A stretch of DNA of 9,494 nt. It comes from Cognatishimia activa (GTDB lineage Bacteria; Pseudomonadota; Alphaproteobacteria; Rhodobacterales; Rhodobacteraceae). Below the pieces are notes generated by a model. That model worked only from the letters and a program-made list of their open reading frames with translations. It made no database searches and had not been told where the DNA came from. Position 1 is the stretch's first letter. Every line of letters begins with the position of its first letter. The stretch is from positions 3,202,501 through 3,211,994 of the forward strand of contig NZ_CP096147.1 in assembly GCF_026016445.1 (NCBI RefSeq), read 5' to 3'. Shown here piece after piece: positions 1 through 7,629 of the stretch. Made by a program: the position numbers and the translations under genes.

Positions 1-1592
<1,592 letters not shown>

Positions 1593-1674
1593 TCCAGTAA
1601 TAGACAGACATCACTGGAACCAAACAAGTCATACACAACACAATCAGTAATACTGACTTGGACAACACCGAATA

Positions 1675-1705
1675 AGTTTGAATTGGCTAAAGCCAATATC
1701 AAACT
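1675..1705 (+). other. Hairpin in the 23S-5S spacer
   Basis: AGTTTGAATTGGCT (1675-1688) pairs with AGCCAATATCAAACT (1691-1705) around an AA loop, with a single bulged T: about 14 base pairs. The spacer 1593-1707 contains no gene. A smaller palindrome, TCAGTAATACTGA, lies upstream near 1644. There is no T run after the hairpin, so it is not a terminator. It most likely positions RNase cleavage between 23S and 5S, or folds the precursor. The pairing is seen directly; the role is inferred. Confidence 0.6.
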
Positions 1706-1707
1706 GC

Positions 1708-1853
1708 TTATCTATTTACTCGGTTTGGTGATCATAGCACGAGTGAAACACCCGGTCCCATTCCGAACCCGGCCGTTAAGCACCGTTGCGCCGATGGTAC
1801 TGCATCTTAAGGTGTGGGAGAGTAGGGCATCGCCAAACCTAGTAAATAGATAA
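1708..1853 (+). other. 5S precursor helix flanking the 5S gene
   Basis: TTATCTATTTACT (1708-1720) is the exact reverse complement of AGTAAATAGATAA (1841-1853). The two arms directly extend helix I of 5S RNA outward, with one C/T mismatch (1721/1840) between mature helix and precursor helix. A 13-bp A/U-rich extension bracketing mature 5S fits a processing stem where an endonuclease such as RNase E or RNase III trims the transcript. The pairing is read directly; the enzyme is not known from the sequence. Confidence 0.65.
1723..1838 (+). rRNA. rrf: 5S ribosomal RNA
   Basis: Helix I is formed by GTTTGG at 1723-1728 and CCAAAC at 1833-1838. Conserved 5S blocks lie between: GAAACACCCGGTCCCATTCC, then GAACCCGGCCGTTAAGCACC, then GGTGTGGGAGAGTAGGGCATCG near the 3' end. 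Length is about 116 nt, normal for alphaproteobacteria. It sits 130 bases after 23S and 64 bases before tRNA-fMet in the same orientation, so all three should be co-transcribed. The termini may be off by one or two bases. Confidence 0.96.
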
Positions 1854-1861
1854 ACAAAAAT

Positions 1862-1888
1862 ATGTATCTCTCATAAACGATGATACAT
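1862..1888 (+). other. Hairpin between 5S and tRNA-fMet
   Basis: ATGTATC (1862-1868) pairs with GATACAT (1882-1888) over a 13-base loop. There is no following T run, and a tRNA lies immediately downstream, so termination is unlikely. It could serve transcript processing or be a chance fold; the stem is short and A/T rich. Confidence 0.4.
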
Positions 1889-1889
1889 C

Positions 1890-1988
<99 letters not shown>

Positions 1989-2098
1989 TCCAATACACAG
2001 CCCGTTAAGACTACAATTGACCCCCCAGATGTTCCGGCGGACATTGGTCCTCCTGACCAACTCCTAATCGCCTACACTGCTTAACGCCTTCACCTCCT
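1989..2098. other. Non-coding spacer between intact and truncated tRNA-fMet
   Basis: No open frame of note and no RNA gene recognised. A short dyad, TTGGTC-ctcct-GACCAA (2044-2060), is present but lacks a T run on either strand, so it is not a convincing terminator. No T-rich hairpin follows tRNA-fMet before the dnaE2 stop, so the place where the rRNA transcript ends is not visible. The stretch could be the relic of inserted DNA, but I recognise no element in it. Confidence 0.5.
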
Positions 2099-2147
2099 CA
2101 GGCGCATAACCTGAAGGTCGTAGGGTCAAATCCTACTCCCGCAACCA
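2099..2147 (+). pseudogene. Truncated tRNA-fMet copy (3' 49 bases)
   Basis: Matches bases 1931-1979 of the intact tRNA-fMet at 47 of 49 positions: anticodon arm, variable loop, T arm, 3' acceptor strand and CCA. The 5' acceptor strand and D arm are missing; similarity upstream fades at about 2094. The two differences hit nearly invariant positions: base 33 before the anticodon (T to G at 2104) and T54 of the T loop (T to G at 2125). It cannot fold as a tRNA. It ends 14 bases before the dnaE2 stop codon, which is on the opposite strand. Duplicated 3' tRNA ends are the usual scar of site-specific integration, but unequal recombination between rrn operons could also produce one. Confidence 0.85.
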
Positions 2148-2161
2148 AACAATAAATGCAA

Positions 2162-5100
2162 CTAATGAAAATCGCGGCTTGGGAATAAACGTTTTGCCTG
2201 ATCGCGCGGGTGCATTGCGCGTGCAGGGTAGCGAGACTGTTTGGGGGTGTCGTCTGTGCGGGCAGCCTCGGTCTGAAGCGCCTCGGGTTGCGGATGGCCT
2301 AAGTCAGACAGGCGGTAGGAAAGATCCTGAATGTCCTGTGCAATCAAATGCACGACAATGCCTTCTCGCTGCAGATATCCTGTGACCTGCAGAAGACGCC
2401 CTCCCATAACGATGCGCCGGAAGCGTTCGTAAACCTTTGGCCAGACAACCACGTTGCTGACACCGGTTTCATCCTCAAGGGTCAGGAAGATCACACCGGA
2501 CGCGGTGCCTGGGCGTTGCCGCGTGATCACAAGGCCGCAGACGCTATAGCGACCAAGTTTTATGTCTTGCAACGAGGCATGAGTTACCAGACCGGGAAGG
2601 TTTGGGCGTAGTAATTCCATTGGGTGCGCGCGCAGGGTCAGGCGGGTGGACACATAGTCTTCTACAACCTCCTCGCCCAAATGCATGTTGGGTAAATCTA
2701 TGTCAGGTTCATAGATACCTTCCCCATCAATCTGATCATCAAAAAGCGGTAAAGGTTTATCGCTTTGGATGGCTTTCGCCTGCCAGATCGCATCTCTTCG
2801 GCCCAGACCGATATCAGAAAATGTGTCTGCCTCTGCTAGACTAGCCAGAACGTGGGGGCGCAGCCCCGCGCGCAGCCACAGCGATTCCAGGTCGGGATAG
2901 CCATTGCCTCTGGCCGCGACGAGCCATTCAGCATCTTCCTCTTTGAAACCTTTGATCTGCCGAAAACCGAGACGCAGAGCCAATGTTCCATCTGGACGGC
3001 GTTCCAATGTATTGTCCCATTCGGAGTGATTGATGCAAATCGGGCGGGTTTCAACCTCATGTTCGCGGGCATCGCGCACGATCTGTGCTGGGGCATAAAA
3101 CCCCATGGGCTGAGAGTTTAGTAAAGCGCAGGCGAAAATCGCTGGGTGATGGCATTTGAGCCAGGCTGAGACATAGGCCAGCATGGCAAAGGCTGCGGCA
3201 TGGCTTTCGGGGAATCCGTAATCGGCAAAACCTTCGATCTGACCGAAACAGCGATCGGCGATCTCTGGGTTATAGCCATTGTCCAGCATACCCGCGATGA
3301 ACTTGTCCCGGTATTTGCCAATAGTGCCCATGCGCCGGAAAGAAGCGAGAGATCTCCGGAGGTGATCGGCTTCTTCTGCAGAGAAACCAGCGCCGACCAC
3401 TGCAATTTGAAGCGCCTGTTCCTGAAAGAGCGGGACGCCTAGGGTGCGTTTTGTGACCTCTTCCAAGGCGGGGCCAAAGGGTTCGGGTTTTTCTAATCCA
3501 TTGCGGCGGCGAATATAGGGTTGCACCATGTCCCCCTGGATGGGGCCGGGGCGAACGATGGCGACTTCAATCACGAGATCATAGAATTCCCGCGGTTTCA
3601 TGCGCGGTAAGAAGTTCATCTGCGCTCGGCTCTCGACCTGAAAAACGCCAACCGCATCGGCACGGCAGAGCATGTCGTAGGTGGCTCTGTCTCCCTGAGG
3701 GATGGACGCAATCGTATGAGTGATATTGTCGTGCTGTTCCATCAAGGCGAAAGCCTTGCGGATACAGCTGAGCATCCCCAAACCCAAGACATCCACCTTT
3801 AGAATACCAAGCGCATCGATGTCATCTTTGTCCCAACAGATGACCGTGCGATCTTCCATGGCAGCGTTTTCAATTGGCGCCAATTCATCAAGCCGCCCAC
3901 GGGTGATGACGAACCCACCGACATGCTGAGAAAGATGCCTTGGAAAGCCAATGATTTCCCCAATGAGCCGGATCGTTTGCATCAACCGGCGATCATCGGG
4001 GTCAAGGCCAAGCTCGCGAATTCGATCCAGATCAACCCCGCCATTGCTCATGCCCCAGATCTGACCAGATAGGCCTGCGGTTACATCCTGACTGAGCCCC
4101 ATCACTTTGCCGACCTCGCGGATGGCGGCGCGGCTTCGGAAATGAATGACGGTCGCACAGAGACCAGCGCGTTCCCGGCCATATTTTTCGTAGATATGTT
4201 GAATGACTTCTTCACGGCGCTCGTGTTCGAAATCCACATCAATATCTGGCGGTTCGCCACGATGTTTAGAGACAAAGCGTTCAAACACCATGGCGATCAT
4301 ATCGGGCTTCACATCGGTGATACCCAGCAGATAACAGAGGATGGAATTGGCTGCTGATCCGCGCCCCTGACAGAGAATTCCTTGCGACTTGGCAAATTGC
4401 ACAATGTCATAAACGGTGAGGAAATAGGCAGGGAAGGCGAGCTCTTTGACAACAGCCAGTTCCTTTTCCATCAGCTCTAGCGCTCTGGCTGGTGGGCCTT
4501 CTGGATAGCGATGTTTTAGCCCCTCTTGGGCCAGACGTTCCAACCGCTCCTGTGGTGTTTCGCCCTCGGTTTCTTCATGTGGATATTCATAAGAGAGTTC
4601 GCCAAGGTCAAAACTGCAGCGGTCCGCGATCTCTAATGTGCGCCGCAGGGCGGCGGGGTGGTCCCGAAACACACGCGCCATGTCGATGCCGGTTTTCAGG
4701 CGACGTTCGGCATTGGGCAGGGCGCGGGTGCCGATGTCATCAATTGTTATATGCTCCCGCATGCAGGTGAGCACATCCGCCAGCTGTCGTCGGTTCGCCC
4801 GGTGCATCAAGACATCGCCGACCGCGACCATTGGGGCGCCAGCGCGTTGTGCTAACCGCGCACAGGCCGCCAGATAGGCCTGATCATTGCCATCATAGGG
4901 GGGCGTCGCCCCTAGAAAGACGTGATTTGGGAAATGGCGGGCGAGTTTTCGAATATCTGTTGTGGACTGGTTTAAGGGTCCCTGAGGCAAGGCGATCAAG
5001 ATCATGCCTTTGCAGGCAGCCAGAAGATCCTGAAGGTAGAGAAGGCATTGCCCTTTTTCGGCCCGCCGTTTGCCCAAGGTTAAGAGACGTGTCAGCCGTT

Positions 5101-5533
5101 GATAGGCGGCTCGGTCGCGAGGCAATGCCACCCAGTCTACTGGACTGTCTTGCAAAATAAGGCGGCAGCCAACGATAAGCTTCGGCAGTTTTTCTATGAA
5201 TGGCAGGTCGAGGGGCACGCTATCGCCGATCTCTTGACGGGATGAAGAATCCACGCGCTTATGGGATCGAATTTGGAGTGTTTCTTCTGTTTCATGTTTG
5301 AGCTGCTTTAAGGCGTTCCACGCTCGCACCACACCTGCCAGCGAATTGTGATCGGTGATTGCCAGCGCAGACAGACCCAACTCTGCGGCGCGCAAAACCA
5401 GCTCTTCAGGATGTGAAGCGCCGGTCAGAAAGGTGAAATTTGTGGTTATGCAGAGCTCTGCATAAGCCTCGCCTTTCATCCGCTGGGGCAGCATTTCGCG
5501 CGGGGTGATTTGTGGTCGATTGGGGTCGGTCAT
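2162..5533 (-). CDS. dnaE2: Error-prone DNA polymerase DnaE2 (ImuC)
   Basis: A 1123-residue C-family polymerase that copies past damaged bases during the SOS response, as the catalytic member of the ImuA-ImuB-DnaE2 mutasome. An N-terminal PHP domain starts near residue 24 (YAELCITTNFTFLTGASHPE); the metal-binding HxH of replicative DnaE is absent here, as is usual for DnaE2. The palm carries GRGSAANS (390-397) and PDIDVDFEHE (429-438), with catalytic Asp432 and Asp434; the third acid is Asp581 in KVDVLGLG. A helix-hairpin-helix and an OB fold (YSVCGLVITRQ onward) follow. The protein ends in SRDFH, a typical DnaE2 tail. The start is ATG at 5533, overlapping the imuB stop as ATGA, with GGGAG at 5541-5545 seven bases upstream; an in-frame ATG at 5620 would lie deep inside imuB and is rejected. 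The frame is intact. Confidence 0.96.
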   Translation of the reverse strand: MTDPNRPQITPREMLPQRMKGEAYAELCITTNFTFLTGASHPEELVLRAAELGLSALAITDHNSLAGVVRAWNALKQLKHETEETLQIRSHKRVDSSSRQEIGDSVPLDLPFIEKLPKLIVGCRLILQDSPVDWVALPRDRAAYQRLTRLLTLGKRRAEKGQCLLYLQDLLAACKGMILIALPQGPLNQSTTDIRKLARHFPNHVFLGATPPYDGNDQAYLAACARLAQRAGAPMVAVGDVLMHRANRRQLADVLTCMREHITIDDIGTRALPNAERRLKTGIDMARVFRDHPAALRRTLEIADRCSFDLGELSYEYPHEETEGETPQERLERLAQEGLKHRYPEGPPARALELMEKELAVVKELAFPAYFLTVYDIVQFAKSQGILCQGRGSAANSILCYLLGITDVKPDMIAMVFERFVSKHRGEPPDIDVDFEHERREEVIQHIYEKYGRERAGLCATVIHFRSRAAIREVGKVMGLSQDVTAGLSGQIWGMSNGGVDLDRIRELGLDPDDRRLMQTIRLIGEIIGFPRHLSQHVGGFVITRGRLDELAPIENAAMEDRTVICWDKDDIDALGILKVDVLGLGMLSCIRKAFALMEQHDNITHTIASIPQGDRATYDMLCRADAVGVFQVESRAQMNFLPRMKPREFYDLVIEVAIVRPGPIQGDMVQPYIRRRNGLEKPEPFGPALEEVTKRTLGVPLFQEQALQIAVVGAGFSAEEADHLRRSLASFRRMGTIGKYRDKFIAGMLDNGYNPEIADRCFGQIEGFADYGFPESHAAAFAMLAYVSAWLKCHHPAIFACALLNSQPMGFYAPAQIVRDAREHEVETRPICINHSEWDNTLERRPDGTLALRLGFRQIKGFKEEDAEWLVAARGNGYPDLESLWLRAGLRPHVLASLAEADTFSDIGLGRRDAIWQAKAIQSDKPLPLFDDQIDGEGIYEPDIDLPNMHLGEEVVEDYVSTRLTLRAHPMELLRPNLPGLVTHASLQDIKLGRYSVCGLVITRQRPGTASGVIFLTLEDETGVSNVVVWPKVYERFRRIVMGGRLLQVTGYLQREGIVVHLIAQDIQDLSYRLSDLGHPQPEALQTEAARTDDTPKQSRYPARAMHPRDQAKRLFPSRDFH

Positions 5534-7017
5534 GCGAACTCTCCCTGCACAAACCAGCCCGGGTTTTGCGGCGTATAAAACAGCCAGAGCCGTCGCCCTT
5601 GCCGAGTTTCCACCCGCCAATAGTCGCGTAAACCAGAGCGCCAGTTTTCATCTTCCAGCCACCATTCCGGCGCGATCCGCTCTGGTCCAATGGCGCGACC
5701 TGTCGTCAGAAACATACGCCGCCAGCGAAATCTTTGGGGTGGGCGAGGTCCGGTTGCGGCGATCGGTTCCGGGGGGAAAAGGCTAATCGGGCGTTTGTTG
5801 ATCACAGCCCATGTACGGGCGGGGTCCGAGTAGGCCGCAGAGGCCACGATAAAACTGCGCTCGGGAATATGGCTGTCAGCGGGCAGAAAGCGTTGAATGT
5901 TCTCAAGTCCGATCCGCGTTCCAAGACGCGAGATCAGATCATCGAGCTTATCTTTGCCGCCATCAGACACATGGCTGACCTGCTGCACTGGCAGGCTTTC
6001 AACCTCTGTGGCTTCCAGCCGCAACATATCAATGCCATAGCCAGCATCCATTTCTGACAAGCCGCGTTCAAACAGAGGCAAAATACGTTGCGGATTGCGC
6101 AAAGGGCGTGCGAGGCGCAGCTCAACCTGCTGATGGTCTTGGTCAACGCGGCGCAGAGTGACACAGAGCTTTCGCGCGCCCATCTCTTGGCTTTTGAGCT
6201 TTGCACAAAGCTGGATCAGCAGCCGCTCCGTTCCCGCCATAACATCTGGCAAAAGACCAATGGGTTCAGGCAGCGTCATGCGCACCGCATAATGTGGCGC
6301 ATCGGCTTGTGGCGATATTTCTTCGGGCTGCCGGTCCAGAGCCTGATCTAATCGCAGTAAAAGCTTTGGCCCAAAGCGACGGGTCAATGGCGCGCGGGCC
6401 GCCTTTGCAAGATCGCCGATCGTGCGTAGTCCCAGTCGCTGCAGCGAGATCGACATTTTTTCATCAATTCGCAGGGCTGCGACCGGCAATGATTTGATGG
6501 CGGGTAGGGCGTTCCCACTTGCTGCAACACCTTCGCCATAATGCGCCAATGCCCAGGCTGCTCCACGCGTATCCGCCAGACCAATCTGCACAGACAGCCC
6601 TGCGCGCATCAGGCGGCTGCGCATATCCGAAAGCATAACCTCTTCGCCCCCATAAAGATGAGTCGATCCCGTGACATCCAAAACCAACCCGTTTTCGCCT
6701 TCCAACCCAACCCAAGGGCAATAGCGCGTCGCCCAACGGCGCAGCGTTTGCAGGAACTTCAGATCATATTGGGGCTGGGCTTCGGCGCTTTTTAAATCAG
6801 GGCAAAAGGCGCGCGCATCTGAATATGGCATGCCTTGCTGAAGGCCCTGCGCAATAGCCTCTGTGTTTAGGCAATAGATGCGATTGGCATTGTTCTGTTT
6901 CAGCGTCAGGGCAAAGGGCCCATCTATCGGGTACTGGCGGAGAACCCGGTCACTCGCGAGACGGGGGAACCATAACGAGACGACGCGACGCGACATTCCA
7001 TCGAACATGCCAGACAC
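5530..7017 (-). CDS. imuB: ImuB, catalytically inactive Y-family polymerase-like protein
   Basis: A 495-residue adaptor that links DnaE2 and ImuA to the sliding clamp during SOS mutagenesis. The N-terminal region resembles DNA polymerase IV/V (RRVVSLWFPRLASDR near 10-24; LVLDVTGSTHLYGG at 111-124), but the catalytic acids are not preserved: WFP replaces the first metal-binding site, and DVT replaces the DE pair. A helix-hairpin-helix region follows at about 188-230 (LQRLGLRTIGDLAKA). RPISLF (409-414) lies where a clamp-binding motif could be, but this is uncertain. The C-terminal WRVETRQGRRLWLFY segment is typical of the family. The start is GTG at 7017, chosen for AGGA at 7025-7028 and a fitting internal promoter; ATG at 7008 or 6996 are alternatives, and homologues often begin near SRRV. 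It overlaps imuA by 68 bases and dnaE2 by 4, so translation is probably coupled. Confidence 0.92.
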   Translation of the reverse strand: MSGMFDGMSRRVVSLWFPRLASDRVLRQYPIDGPFALTLKQNNANRIYCLNTEAIAQGLQQGMPYSDARAFCPDLKSAEAQPQYDLKFLQTLRRWATRYCPWVGLEGENGLVLDVTGSTHLYGGEEVMLSDMRSRLMRAGLSVQIGLADTRGAAWALAHYGEGVAASGNALPAIKSLPVAALRIDEKMSISLQRLGLRTIGDLAKAARAPLTRRFGPKLLLRLDQALDRQPEEISPQADAPHYAVRMTLPEPIGLLPDVMAGTERLLIQLCAKLKSQEMGARKLCVTLRRVDQDHQQVELRLARPLRNPQRILPLFERGLSEMDAGYGIDMLRLEATEVESLPVQQVSHVSDGGKDKLDDLISRLGTRIGLENIQRFLPADSHIPERSFIVASAAYSDPARTWAVINKRPISLFPPEPIAATGPRPPQRFRWRRMFLTTGRAIGPERIAPEWWLEDENWRSGLRDYWRVETRQGRRLWLFYTPQNPGWFVQGEFA

Positions 7018-7516
7018 CCAATGTTCCTGATTTGTTCTTTATAAGTTCCCACCTTTGCAGAGTCGAGTCCGCTGCCGTGGTATCGGCGTCAAAAACGGGT
7101 GTGCACCGCCACCGGGTTTCCGCCGCATTGCTGCCATGGCCTTCTGGAATGATCGTAAGACCCGTGGATTTTCCCTCACGCGCCGCAAGCTGCAATCGCC
7201 GGCCTTCGGTCAGGCCAATCGGTTTGCTCAGAGTCATAACAACAAGCGCAACCGCACCTGATCGCAAAGCCTCCTCGGCAGCCGCAAGGGTTTCCAGCTG
7301 ATGCTCAGTTTTACAGAGTGTCAGATCCGCGGGCTCGATGAACTCCGCAAATCCGATTGGGTTGATCTGCTGCTGATCCCAGCTTTCTCGTAGCCACATC
7401 ACGTGTTGGCCCAATCGCGCTGCCAGAGCAAAGGCAAAGACATGGCTTCCTGCGCCGCAAACCTCATGGGTCCGGGTCTTCGCAAGAGGGAAAGGAATTT
7501 GATCAGTCGGCTGCAT
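6950..7516 (-). CDS. imuA: ImuA, short RecA-like SOS mutagenesis protein
   Basis: A 188-residue member of the ImuA/SulA-like RecA-fold group, the accessory protein of the ImuA-ImuB-DnaE2 system, thought to connect the mutasome to RecA. Recognisable stretches are HEVCGAGSHVFAFALAARLG (17-36), GRRLQLAAREG (105-115), AAETRW (131-136), DSTLQRWELIKNKSGTLG (150-167) and VRWN (171-174). The Walker A loop of true RecA (GPESSGKT type) is replaced by CGAGSH, so ATP hydrolysis is not expected. It is shorter than the roughly 230-270 residues of many ImuA proteins; a compact form is plausible for Rhodobacterales. The start is fixed: an in-frame TGA lies just six codons upstream of ATG 7516, and no other start fits before the conserved HEVCG. 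No Shine-Dalgarno is visible. Identity rests on motifs plus position immediately before imuB. Confidence 0.88.
   Translation of the reverse strand: MQPTDQIPFPLAKTRTHEVCGAGSHVFAFALAARLGQHVMWLRESWDQQQINPIGFAEFIEPADLTLCKTEHQLETLAAAEEALRSGAVALVVMTLSKPIGLTEGRRLQLAAREGKSTGLTIIPEGHGSNAAETRWRCTPVFDADTTAADSTLQRWELIKNKSGTLGVWHVRWNVASRRLVMVPPSRE
7023..7048 (-). promoter_or_regulatory. Tandem LexA (SOS) boxes inside imuA, before imuB
   Basis: On the + strand GTTC occurs at 7023-7026, 7034-7037 and 7045-7048, each separated by exactly seven bases. This gives two overlapping copies of the alphaproteobacterial LexA operator GTTC-N7-GTTC, in 11-base register, about one helical turn. The site sits 6-31 bases before the imuB GTG start, within imuA codons 157-166. 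The spacer of the right-hand box contains the proposed -10 element. LexA bound here would block a promoter for imuB-dnaE2 until RecA-driven LexA cleavage. The bases are seen directly; LexA control is inferred from the known motif. Part overlaps conserved ImuA codons, so chance cannot be fully excluded. Confidence 0.75.
7039..7066 (-). promoter_or_regulatory. Candidate internal SOS promoter for imuB-dnaE2
   Basis: Reading the minus strand, TCGACT (7066-7061; four of six against TTGACA) is followed after 16 bases by TTATAA (7044-7039) as a -10 element. Initiation would fall near 7032, giving a leader of about 15 bases that contains AGGA (7028-7025) and then GTG at 7017. The -10 hexamer lies in the spacer of a GTTC-N7-GTTC box, the usual arrangement for LexA repression. 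This is inferred from hexamer matches and spacing. Confidence 0.5.
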
Positions 7517-7522
7517 GCCAAA

Positions 7523-7552
7523 AGCATATCGTCATAAATCTCAGAGAGACAA
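7523..7552 (-). promoter_or_regulatory. Candidate promoter of imuA (possibly leaderless)
   Basis: On the minus strand TTGTCT (7552-7547) and TATGCT (7528-7523) are 18 bases apart, directly before the imuA ATG at 7516. Transcription would begin at or within a few bases of the ATG, giving a leaderless message, which fits the missing Shine-Dalgarno (TTTTGGC precedes ATG). No GTTC-N7-GTTC or GAAC-N7-GAAC box is present in the 113-base intergenic region. The hexamers are imperfect, so confidence is low. Confidence 0.35.
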
Positions 7553-7573
7553 GGCCAGACGGAGCTTTCAAAT

Positions 7574-7595
7574 TTCCATACTCCATGCGATGGAA
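7574..7595. promoter_or_regulatory. Dyad in the imuA/phosphohexomutase divergent region
   Basis: TTCCAT (7574-7579) and ATGGAA (7590-7595) form an inverted repeat with a 10-base spacer, and a nested dyad CCAT-gcg-ATGG lies at 7583-7593. It sits 35 bases before the phosphohexomutase start and 58 bases before that of imuA. It could be an operator for either gene, but no regulator is recognised and short dyads arise by chance. Confidence 0.3.
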
Positions 7596-7629
7596 GAATG
7601 AATTCAGATAGCCAGTAGGAATTTTAGCA

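Noticed and set aside
2044..2060. TTGGTC/GACCAA hairpin as terminator for the rrn or dnaE2 transcript
   Set aside because: Six-base stem with no T run on either side.
2099..2147. Second functional tRNA-fMet
   Set aside because: The 5' acceptor strand and D arm are absent, and positions 33 and 54 are altered.
2162..5160. Many 60-110-codon + strand frames opposite dnaE2
   Set aside because: Shadows of the long dnaE2 frame, which carries all expected polymerase motifs.
5534..5620. Upstream in-frame ATG that would add 29 residues to DnaE2
   Set aside because: It would overlap imuB by about 90 bases. The ATG at 5533 has a good Shine-Dalgarno and the typical ATGA coupling, and homologous PHP sequence begins only after it.
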